Source: Xiphophorus maculatus (Eukaryota > Chordata > Actinopteri > Cyprinodontiformes > Poeciliidae). From it: DNA of 64,000 nt. Under the pieces are notes generated by a model. The model did no database searches, was not told where the DNA came from, and was given only the letters and a program-made list of their open reading frames with translations. The stretch spans positions 19,998,015 to 20,062,014 of the forward strand of contig NC_036461.1 of the NCBI RefSeq assembly GCF_002775205.1, written 5' to 3'. Every line of letters begins with the position of its first letter. Within the stretch, counting starts at the first letter, position 1. This document shows, piece by piece, positions 44,901 through 56,900 of this stretch. A program made the position numbers and the translations under genes.

Positions 44901-47900
44901 AGCATAATCAATTAAGAACTTAACAATGGCACTTGACTTAATGTAATGTGTTGATTGTTGATTCTATGTTGCATGACTTTGTGTTTTTGTTATGTAAAGC
45001 ACTTTGAAATGCCTTGTTGCTGAAATGTGCTATACAAATAAAATTTGATTGATTGAAATGAATCTGAGGGGTATTCTTTTAAAATGGATAAATGGAAACA
45101 TATATTTACTGACAGGACATTTAAAGAACTGCGTACAATAAAAATAAACAAAGATATCCAGGCGAAGATTTTTAATTTAGGACATAGAAGGTCAAATAAT
45201 ATAGAATGGCATTGGACCAAGGCAGGTTGTGTAGACACACTAAACTTCCCTTCCTCATAAACTGTTTTTGTGTTTTAGTGGAAAGAAGCCCTTGAGTCCA
45301 TCAGCGTTTAATTACAGAGTGAGGATTGTCAAGGATGAAAGCGGTGAACCTTTCACGGTCAAAGCCAGTCAAATCAGGTAAGAGTCTAATCTCATAATTT
45401 GTTTTTGGATTCTAATTGAAGATGCTTACTCTGAGAATTCCAAAAGGGACACATTTCCAAAACCAGCCTGTTCCATAACAAAGGATCGAACATGATGTAC
45501 ACCAATCAGCCTTCTACCTCATGAATGTCTCCACATGCCGGAGGAAAGGCAGTTCCCTTTTAAGTAGCTGAGTTTTATTTGACCTGTTTATTTTACTTAA
45601 AGGTTATGTTGGACTTCTTGAAGTAAGGTTCTCTAAAATTAGAATTAGCTTCAAGCAATCAGTTTTTAGATAACTTTAGCAACTGATACGACTCAAACTG
45701 AATATGTTTATTAGTGAGTCATAATGTTATGACGGTGGACAGCAAGAATCTCTTTGGATGCCGTTTTGTTCAGCTGAATAGCGTCCACGTTTCTGTTCGG
45801 CGTTACCATGGTTTAGCTGGTTAACCTGAAGGAGCAGCGTTTGCTGGAATAATTTTCAAACTGATCTCTGGGAGGTTTTTTCGCACAAATCTTAAACATC
45901 ATCATTACTTCTGAGCAGTGGTGGTTAACTGCCTCACTTGCATGCAGTACAGCTCTACAGAGATGTGCTAATGAGCTGAAATTGGATATTGGAAGCAGAC
46001 AGAAGGTTGCAGGAGACTCTGGAGGACTGGAGTTTGTTATTATCTTTGGACCTAAAAAGGAACCATCTAGAGTCACAGCTAAACTAGCTGTTACTCGGTT
46101 TGTTGTTTTTCTCAGTCGAAAGAAAACGATCCTATCCAGAGAGAGACTGAAACTCCTCTTCAAGCAGCATTGTGAGCCTCAGAGGGGATGCATTGTTCTA
46201 AAGGTAGGAGCTCCATTAGTGTTACCTGCTCTGCAGGAAATGACTGTAGATCCTGTTAACTCACAGTGGTGTCCGTTTGTTTTTTAGCCTTCTACAGTGA
46301 AGAAGTACAGACTGTCTGAACAGACCTTCTCTCAGTTCTTCCCTGATGATCCCCCCATTTTTCCCTTCAGCCTCCACTCTAATGGCTCCCCTGGACAGGT
46401 ATGTGGGCCACGCAGGATGATGAGAGGCAATGCTAATTTCTAATAATAATAAGACCTCAAAGAAATCTGGAACTCTTATTGGCAAGACAAAGCTGAATAT
46501 TATGTCTATCTTTTCTTGTTGATCAATTTTTTTTATATAATTTAGCAGTTATTACTGCTTGATAAAACACTAGCTCTTATTCAGACATTGTTTCTGTGTT
46601 CATGCTGAACATGAGGTTATCAAGTCTTGGTTTAATCTTCCCTGTTCGGAGCTTGCATCAACATGCCCTGACTTACTCAGATATTAGTAGACGGCTTTAG
46701 CGGTTTACATCTGATGTTAAAATCTGGGTCAGATGATCACATCTGTTTTCTTGCTCTTCAGGCAAATAATGTCAGTGTGCTGTCATCAAGAACTTCAGAA
46801 CGTTGGCTAATGTTTCTATAAAATCATAAATGCATTTAATTACCAGAACTATATTAGGCGCACAATACTGTGGCTGGGATTCAGTCTCGTCAAACGTTTT
46901 GGTGGCTAACATTAAGGATAGTAATGAGATCTAAGAAAAGTCTTCATGATATGTGATTTCTTAAATCTCAGGATTATATGCAATAAAAGACCAACACACA
47001 GGCCTATTTAATAAAATAGAATGTTATGAAAAGTCTATTTGTCAGGAACTTTACCAGTAAGTAAAACACGTTGCATACATATAGATATTAATTACACACC
47101 AACTGGTGTTACTCAGTTTCTGTTAAAGGGTTAGTATTATCTAAATTCAACTTTTTTGAGCGTTGCATAATGTTATAATGTTATTCCCTCATCAAAAACA
47201 TACCTGGAGTGTCGCATTGATTCTGTCATGTATGTTTGAGAAATCATTTAATCTCCATGGCACCATTCAGCTATGCAAAACGCCTGGTGGACCTATCACC
47301 GCCTTCGAGTTTCTAAACACCCTGAGAAACCCCGCCCCATGACTCCCCCACTCAGCTCCTTCAGACTAGCCCGCAGAAATTAGCAAACACTTGCTGAGTT
47401 CATTATGAGTTACTTCCCAGTGCACCGCTTGTAAAACTGTTGTTAAGGGCTAATAGAGCCATTTTGTAACGACTTCCTGAAGGAGGAGTTTCAGAAAGAG
47501 CAGGAGTTTTTAAAGAGACAGAGGCCCAATTTCAGGTTGTTAAATTACAAAGTCTAATATATTTGAAGTCATATTTGGAATAGTGTTTTTATAATAACTG
47601 GAGGTAGCATAATTACTTGATTTTTCTCCAGCCTCATAATATTGAGCTGAAGTTCAATATTATGAGCTTCAGCTCATAATATTGCCCCTTTAATTAGAAT
47701 TTTCTGCTTGCAGCTAATGAAAATATGACATTTAAAATTAGACTATTACATCAGACCAATAAAAAAAACATGGTAACATAAAAAAATATAAAAAGATATG
47801 CTGAATACCTGCTGAAAGTTTATTTTAAATAGGTAAATTTAATTTGTCAAATGAGCTCCTTCAGAAAGCAAAAACTAATTTATTGAAGACTGTATGCAGT

Positions 47901-50900
47901 TCATAGTTATGACCAGCAGACGATAATGAACTCTTCTGCTCACATAACCAAAGGTCTGAGTAAGTGGGCTATAACTGTTTAACACCTGTTCAGAGTTTTG
48001 AGGAGAACTTTCCAAAGTCCAAATCAAAAAAGCTTTAGGTTATCTAAACATTGTTAGTCATCAGAAAAAAAGCTGTTAGAGGATATTTTGTCATTCATTC
48101 AGTCCGAAATATTAAGGTGGAATATTTCCAGTCTATTTAAGGCCTTATTGAGTGAACTTGCTTTCCAGGCGTCGTCAATAAATGTGCTGGAAGAGAAGCT
48201 GATGCTGCTGCAGAGGCGGGAAGAGATGGCTGCTGCAGGCTATGAGAAGGCCCGGCTGAAGAGGGAGAAGGAGGAGGCGCAGGAGGCCAGAAGGAGGGAG
48301 CGAGAGGGCAAGGACAGGCTGAGAGAGGAGCAGAGACAAAGGTTTGAGGAGGAGAAGCAGAGGAAGAGGGAAGAGAGGGAGCGCAGGAAACTGGAGAAAG
48401 ACAGAGTGAGTAACTGGAAACGTCAAAGTCACCTTTCCAGTTTGGGAGGAAAACTTTGATCCGCAATTTTACCAACTGATTGACAGGAACGAGAGAAGCT
48501 GAAGGAAGAGAAGAAGAAATATGCTCAGCGACTGAAGCTGTGGAACAAACCCAGAGAGGACATGGAGTGTGAAGACTTAAAGGTCAGTGAATGCAGCAGC
48601 GTCAGAGTGGAGGTTAGGCCAACAGATATTAGCCAACATGCTCATTGAACTACTTTTAAATGTAGAAATATCAGCCAACCAAAGACAAAAAACAACAACC
48701 AGATGTATGGTTGTTCTTCACTTCACTTTAAGACAAATGTAATTTAAATATTAATACTTTATCATTTCTAGCACAGAAGGAAAATAATTAATTAGTAGGC
48801 AGATCGTTGCTGAATGTTGATCAGCTCTGATGATACAAAATATGTTAAAAGCATTCCTCTGTTTTTTCAATGAGAGTATAAATAGATACCAATGAATTTA
48901 AAACTATGTGTGGAGTTTAGGGATACAAATTGTACTAGTTTATGTAACTGATGTTCTAAGGAAACGTATTAAAAATTGGAATGTTTTTAAATAGAAGTGA
49001 ATGCTGTGCCATGCAGTCACAGTTTTAAAAAATGAGTAAAAGATAGTTCATATCATCACTTTTACTATCACGATAGTACCACAAAATATCATAATGAAAC
49101 TTCAAGTCCATATCATTCACTCATAGTTCAGTTTTACCAAACATGTTTTTAGAGTCACTTTTTATAATCTCTCTTTCTGAGTCTAACACATTCATCTAGG
49201 CAGTTGAACATAATAAAAACTAAGAATAAAATTGTAACCCAAACCCTCACCTCTGAGTAAGGGACATGCAAGTTGAAGAAAGGCTTAATTTTCGGAATTC
49301 CCTTTATACAAATGTAGAATATCTGTTTGTTCTAACAGGAGTTACCCAGCCCAATGCCGGTGAGAACCCGTCTTCCTTCCAAGCTTTTTGGAGAAGCTCT
49401 GATGGTGCTGGAGTTCCTGCGAGCTTTTGGTGAGGCCTTTGACCTGAAAGATGAGTTCCCTGAGGGAATTACTCTGGGTGAGTATTCGTAAGTATTGCTC
49501 TGGAAATGTTTATGAATTCATACCTACACATGCAGGTTGTTCCATTTTGGAATGATGTTTTTTTGGTCTCACAATCATCTTTTTAAATTTATTCACGTGT
49601 AAAAACCTTAAAGGGTGCACTTTCTTTTCACTATTGCTATACATTATATTGCCTGTCTGTTGAGTCGCGTTTTGCATTAATAACAAAAATAATTTCTTTC
49701 ATGAAATGGAGTTTTGATCCAAGCTGTAAGTGTTTATTTCCAGATAAAGTGGTCTGTCTAAGCAGATTTTTGTCTTCCCACAGAGGTTCTGGAGGAGGCT
49801 CTGGTCGGCACTGACCCAGAAGGTCCTTTGTGTGAGCTGCTTTTCTTCTTCCTGACGGCCATCTTTCAAGCTCTGGATGAGGAGCAGGAGGAGGTGGCCA
49901 AAGATCAGGCTGAGGGTGGGACACACACTGACCAGTCCACCATGACTCCTACATTAGTACCGGTTCTTGATGCCATCCTTTCTTGTGTTTTGTTTTAAAT
50001 TAAAGGGGTCCTGTTATGCAAAATTCATAATAGGTCTCCTTTGCATGTTTCTGTGTTTTCATTTGGATCTCTATTGCTTTAAAAAAAACAACAACAAATG
50101 CTTTAACCAATCACCAAGCTGGTTTTTGGCAATAATTAAATGTTTAATTTATAATTTATGTCTGGAAAGAAAGCACTTTACAAAATTTTCACAATGTAAC
50201 ATCACAATGTCTGGAATGCCCTGCCGCTCACCTGGCAACCCCAGCAAAGTCCAGCCCGTCACTTAGCAACCCGAACTGAGCTTTGGCCCATTTGGTCAGC
50301 TGGTATTCCACTGTATTCACAAGTGTTTTGTTGTGCATTTACCATCCTGGAACAACTTGCTGCATTCTTGTTGGTTGTGCAGGAGGTTCCACTACTGCTT
50401 TTCAAAGATGTACGGTTGTATAATTTCGCATCTGTTTGCAGCCGTTTTTTCATGTGAATGTTAGTTTTGATATGGGAGTGTGGCCAACAGCAGCTTATTA
50501 GGCCCGAGCAGCAAAGCGCTGCGAAGGCCTATTTTGAATTGAAATTGATGGAAGCCCTAAAACAGCTCATTCTAAAAGGAGCTCAACATAGTCAGAACTA
50601 AGCAGACTGACATGTCACTCTCAGAATGATTTTGTATAAAAAAATGTGATGATCATCTTTTGTAGCCTATTGACCTTTACTTTAATAGGTCATAAAGCTG
50701 TCAAATCTTTGACCCCCTGTGGATGGATGCTGCCAGTACACCTGATGTTTCTCTGCTTCCTCCCTGCAGACCTGTGGGAGGCTTTGGATGACGACTCTGA
50801 TCCCACTCAGTCGGCTCTGACTGCTGTCGCCTCATTGGCTGCAGCCTGGCCTCAGCTGCATCAGGGCTCAGGGCTCAAACAGCTGGACCTGGACAGCTGC

Positions 50901-53900
50901 ACGCTCTCCGAAATCCTGCGCCTCTACATCCTAGCCTCTGGCGCTGATTGTAACCATAGCAACGCAAAGTTCCGCTACCAGAAACAAGGTGGTTTCACTG
51001 TCATGGACGACCCATGCGTGGAGCTGCGATTGTCTGACCCAGCGCTGCTGAAGAGGTTGTCCTGCACTCCAGTGTATGACCTCACACCAGGTCAGTAACT
51101 CGGCAGGAAGTCTTTAGGCAGAATAGATGAGGTGATTTCACAGGGAGAAAGATCAGTAAAGACGAAACACAGACAGACCGAAAGAAAAGTCTTTGCCTCT
51201 GAAAATCTGACGCATGTTGCAAATTATCACTGATGCTAACGAGGAGTTGTTCCTCTCTCCTCTATGTTTATATGTGTCAATATTAAACACGCCTTAAATC
51301 AGTTTTTATTAATGGCAGCAATCGATTCCTTATAAACTAGTCATCCCTTTGTGTTCCTTGCAGTAATCAGTCCACCCTTCAGTTTATAGAGATAATTCAA
51401 AGTGAAATTTTTTTTAAAAAAATCAAAGAAAAATGGATTATATTTTTGTTTGCAGCGGAAAAACTGAAGATCCTTCTTGCTCTGGTGGGGAAGCTGTTGA
51501 CTCTGGCTTCCAGCAGAGATCTGATAGAGGACTGTGTGGATGAACAAAAGGCAGCCAGACAAGAGCTGAGAGAGATCAGAGCAGAACAACACCGCCGAAA
51601 GAGGGAGGAGATCGCTCTAAGGTAGGGAACACACACGCTGGTTGTAAGTATCAGTTGATCTCTGCCCTCTGCTTTGAAACACTAATGTCCTAAATCAAGA
51701 TGCTTCACTCTGGGTTTAATGTTTTAAAAAAAAGGGGTACATTAATGTTTTGTGGGTTTTTTTACTGATCATGTTTTAAGTTTCCCATCTGATGTGCTTG
51801 GCATTTTTGTTTTTAGGGCTCGTGTTCGAAAAGAGGAAAAGCTGAGGGAGCAGGAGCTGAGACTGAGGGAGAAAAAGGAGCGACTGAAGGAAAGACTGCA
51901 AGCTAATGGGTATGGAAGGAAGTCTTCACTCAGAATGAGGAAGCTGCATTGCTTCTCTACACAATTCTCACAGAGCTGCTTCATGTCCTGTTGTTGGATA
52001 AGCATTCCCTTCTCTTTGTGTGTTTATTTTCTGTCTGCTTCTATGGAATTGTTTTTAAAACTAAATGTGTTTACAGAATACAGCATGTCACCTTTTTCTT
52101 CTCCTGGTGATTATATTAAAGTAAACACTGAAAACTGCTTCTGGGATTGACACTCAATGCTTTCAGCGGGCTGGGAATTGAATCACTCCTGGAGAAGGGC
52201 TTGTAGCATTAAAGCTCTAAACAGTGAATGTGAGTGGTATTCTGAAGTCCTGTTTCCTCTGTCCTCAGTGAGATGGCTGCTGAGGCTGAAGGAGAACAGC
52301 GCGATAAGAACGCTAAAGAAAATGGTCTGTCCAGCACCCTGAAAACAGGTAACATCTGATCCCCAGCAGGGCACTTTGAGTCAACATACTGCACTTATTG
52401 GTAGAGGTTTTCAGCTCAAGCAAACAGGACAATAATTATTATAACAATTATTATAATTATTGACCTAGAGCTGAAAAGATATCATTTGATTTGTCCCAAG
52501 ATAAAATGTGTGTTCATTTAGTTTGTCCTGTTGTTCTCCAGGTAAAGCGGGCCAAGATGAAGACGGGCAACAGCAGCAAATGCATTCTGATTCCAAACCC
52601 TGCGGCCTTTCCTCCAACCTGAGCCCAGAGGAGCTGGAGAAAGAGCAGGAAAAGGTCACATGGTCCTTTTTTTTTTTAAGGAGAAATGACAAGCATGATG
52701 ATGGCTTCTGCTAGCTGCATGTCCATTTACCTTAAAACTTAGCCAAGTGGGCGTTATAAAAACAAATCCACTTATTGGAAACATGGCAATTTAGAGAGAA
52801 CTTGTGCTTCTTGATAAAATGTTTTTCGATAGGTTGAGGGGATTTTTTTCCCTACTGCATCTAAATCAGTGCATTTTGCAAAACTGCAATGGAGACACTT
52901 TTCACATCACGAGTCATGTGATCAACAACGGCTGTTACTGGCAGAAAAGACGACAGGAAGTGGTAGGAGAAGCAAGGCGCAGAATGTTTTTAATGACTTA
53001 TTGCCTCTTAATGAATTAATCATACGCGAATAAGTTTCACATGAACTAAATTTCTAAATTAATTGCAAAATTTACTTCTCTTGACATTATTTGAATATCA
53101 ACAAAGTTTTACGCACACATGTAATGGAAAGTCTACTAGTGTGTATGTTGTGCTTATGAGGTCTGTGTCTTCCTGGCAGGTTCAAGAGTTGCTGCAGCGA
53201 ATCCAGAAGGCGGCCGCCTGCACCTGCCTGCTTCCTCTGGGTAAAGACCGGCTGTTCCGCAGGTACTGGCTCATCCCCTCAGCCTGCGCTCTGTTTGTGG
53301 AAGAGGACTTCTTTGGCCTGACGGAGGACATGCTGCTGCCATGCCCCAAACCTTCTGAAGACGCTGCAGCTAATATGGAGGACACAAAAGCTGAGACTGA
53401 ACAACCTGGAGAAAAGTGGGTGTTCATCAAAGATCTCTGAGAGCTTAAAGCTTAAAGAGCGTCCTAATTGTGATTTTCTGCTTTCATAACCCGACAGTGC
53501 TGGTTCCAGTCTCAGTGCGCATGGAGTACCGGTGAACCGTCCCAACCAGTGGTACTTCTACAGTTCCATAGAGGAGGTGGATCAGCTGATCGAGGCTCTA
53601 AACCCTCGAGGTCACAGAGAGAGTGGCCTGCGGGAGGCACTGCTGCAGGACAGAGACAAGCTCCAGCTGCTGCTGCAGAGCTGTGACCAGAGCAAATACA
53701 GGCTCCTCACCACGCAGCCAGGCAACAGTGAGTCGACCTTTCTGTCCACATATGATGAGACTAGCTATATAAATCAGCACTGTTATCTCTAGGGAAGCAC
53801 TGATCCACTTTTTCACTACCGATACCAATATCTGAGGTGTAGCATTGGCCGATACCGGTCCGATACAGAAAAACAGTGCTGAATTGACTTAGGCAAGACA

Positions 53901-56900
53901 AATGTATTTGCATAGCACTATCATGTACAATACAATTCAAAAACAGGCACAAATTAAAAAAGATAAAACGAATGGAATACAAATATTTTAATAAAATACT
54001 TACCGCTCTAATTTGCATGGCTAAAAATAACTTTTTTAAAACACAGACATAAATGTACTGAATTGTAAATTCATTGCCAACTCTGCATCAGTACAGCTCA
54101 CTGAAACACACCGTCAGTTTCACCAGCTGGTAAAACATGTAAAAACAACTTTCAGACAAAAACAATAGGTTGACTATTTTGGTCAAACATGTAAAAATAA
54201 TCTTTAGCAAGCCATGAAGTACAATTAGGAATTCTAGATATAATGTACAATGAATAATTAAACATGATGTCCCTCAAAGCTCAAAGCATAGAATTAGACT
54301 GAATAGATCTGCCCTATGGATTTGGAACGTTGTCACTGATAACCAATCTACAATTTTTGAAGCGGAGCGCTCATCCTGCTCTGCATCAGCTGAGTCCCGG
54401 ATGGAGGTCAGGTTAAGAGACCTGCTGCTGGACCTGGAGGACCGCATCCACCAGGGGTCCCTGGGAACCCTGAAAGTAGGCTCAGCTGCTTACAATGACA
54501 AATGACCCGTAGCCTCTAAGAGATGACGTGTTCAGCTTTCATTTTGGTGTTGCTAAGGTGATGGACAGACATGTTTGGCGCTCTGCGCTGGAAGAGGGAA
54601 ACTACGAGCTTCTTGCGTCTGAGGGCAAAGAAAACTGCGTGATAAATGGACAGGTGGAGCCCATGGAGGTGGACTCTGGCCACATAAAAACCAGAGACAG
54701 AGGCAGTGACAGGTAGTCTATGTACTCAGCATGGCTTGCTGCACGCTTATGTGATGGAAGGACCTCAGTTTTTCCTGATGGGGTGTGTGTGTGTGTGTGT
54801 GTGTATGTCAGGCTGCAGGAGCTGAAGTCTGAAGCCACTGGGAGGACCAGCGGCAGTGAGACTCCTCAGGTGATCAGCAGCTCGGTTCGAGTTCTGGCTC
54901 AGGCCCTTGGTCATATTGAGCAAGGGATCGAGAGACGCTTCCTCAAACCTCCACTGGGTGAGTCTGCCAACCTTGTTCGGTGGTAATATGCTGACTTCTG
55001 CAGTTTCAAACACACAGAGCAGCCCTCCCACACATCTCTGCAACTCAACTCCTTCACACTAGTCAGCAGCAATTGGCAAACATCTGGTGGCACTGGTTAT
55101 CAGCTGAGCACATTATAGGAGCTAATTATCAGAGTATTGCTGGTAAAAACGTTCTGCATGCTTGTTATTTATTTATTTATTTATTTATATTTAGTCATAT
55201 TGAACTATGTTATCACTCTTAGGTATAAGAGTGTATGTATATATTTTATAAACTTTGTCTCATATGGTTGTATTTGTATTATTGATATTTAATACCTCAG
55301 TAGCTTGGTAGCGAATAGGCAATTTTCCCTTGGGGATCAATAAAGTCTATTCTATTCTAAAGGGTTAGTAGAGGAGCCATGTTGTGATGACTTCCTGGAG
55401 GTGGAGTTTCAGAAAGAGCAGGAGTTTAAGGCAACAGAGGCTCTATTTCAAGGCAATGTCAAATTTCCTTTCAAGTTGTGTAATCGAAGGTAACATAGTT
55501 ACTTGAATATGCTATAAAACGGCACTATGTGCCTGGAAAACACATGTGAACTGACCAAATATTGCGGTGAGTTTTCTCTCTGTTAAAAACTGATGATACA
55601 GTAAAATCCTTCAGGTTATGTGGATTGTCGTTTCAGTCACTGTTTTCACTGATCCAGTTTGAATCGTTTCAATCATTTGCATTTCTCTCTGCATCTCTAA
55701 CTGTAACAAACTCTGTGTGGTCGTCTGAGTTTTGCTTTCACTGTTTGTTATTGACACACTTTCCAGGTGATGAAGACTCAAAAAAGGACCAGAAAGTTAA
55801 GAAGAACAAGAAGAAAGATGAAGACCAAGCATCTGACGGTAGGACTCATTAAAAGGGATATTTTAAACAGAAATGACGGGGTTCTGTAAAGTATGTTTCT
55901 ATTTACTCAGTACTTGGTTGGGGCTCCTTTTGCATGAATTACTGCATCAATGGCGCGTGGGATTTACATGCTCTTACAGCTGCCCTCAGGTTGTCTGCCT
56001 TGTTGGGTCTGGTGCATCTCATCTTCCTCTTGCCAACAGCCCACAGATTTTCTATGGGGTTAAAGGTCAGAGACTTTGCTTGCCCATCTGGACCACAAAC
56101 ACCAGTCATTGAAGCAGCTTCCAAAGCATCATAGACTGTGGAAACTTCTCTCTGGATTCTAAACCGCATTAACTGTCCTCCTCAAATCACTTCCATGTTA
56201 GTCCATGAGGACATGGACTAACTTTAAAACTAGTCCATGTCTAGTGTTAAGGACTATACATCAGTGTCATCATAACAGTTAGAGTTTTAAAGCAACATGG
56301 ATTTTGTCCCTCTCTTCTCTTCCTCCAGACTCTAGCACCTTGATTTCCAATTAAAATACAAACTTTACCTTCATCTGGAAAGAGAACTCTAGACAACTCA
56401 ACAGAGGTCTGTTTCTTTACAGCTACTTTCAAGTAAGATGCTACTACTGCCTGTTGTTTCTTTGCTAGATGGCAGCAGTGACGGTGGTCGGGTCGGTAGG
56501 ACGGTGCTGGACCGATGGAGGGAGTCGCTACAGGCCTGTTCAAGCTCGTCTCAGGTGACTTTCTCTAACTCATCGTCACCGTTGCCAACGTCTAGACATC
56601 CAGACTGGTTGTGTGAACACATTGCTGTACTTTGTGTTGAATCCATTCAGGTGTTTGTTCACCTGTCCAGTCTGGAGCGAAGCGTCCTCTGGTCCCGCTC
56701 GGTCCTCAACGCCCGCTGTCGCGTCTGCAGACGCAAAGGAGACGCAGACAGCATGCTGCTGTGTGACGGCTGTGACCGAGGACACCACACCCACTGTCTG
56801 AGGCCCCGCCTCAAGGCAAGCCACCGTCATCCATGACTGACGTAGCTGTCCTTCCACCAAACATATTTATTGAGTAATGAGGGAAAATGATCCAACTCTC

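Noticed and set aside
54390..54475. Alternative acceptor for baz1a exon 18
   Set aside because: It keeps phase but gives a shorter exon; the upstream acceptor at 54362 yields a length nearer to the family. I keep it as a possible alternative.
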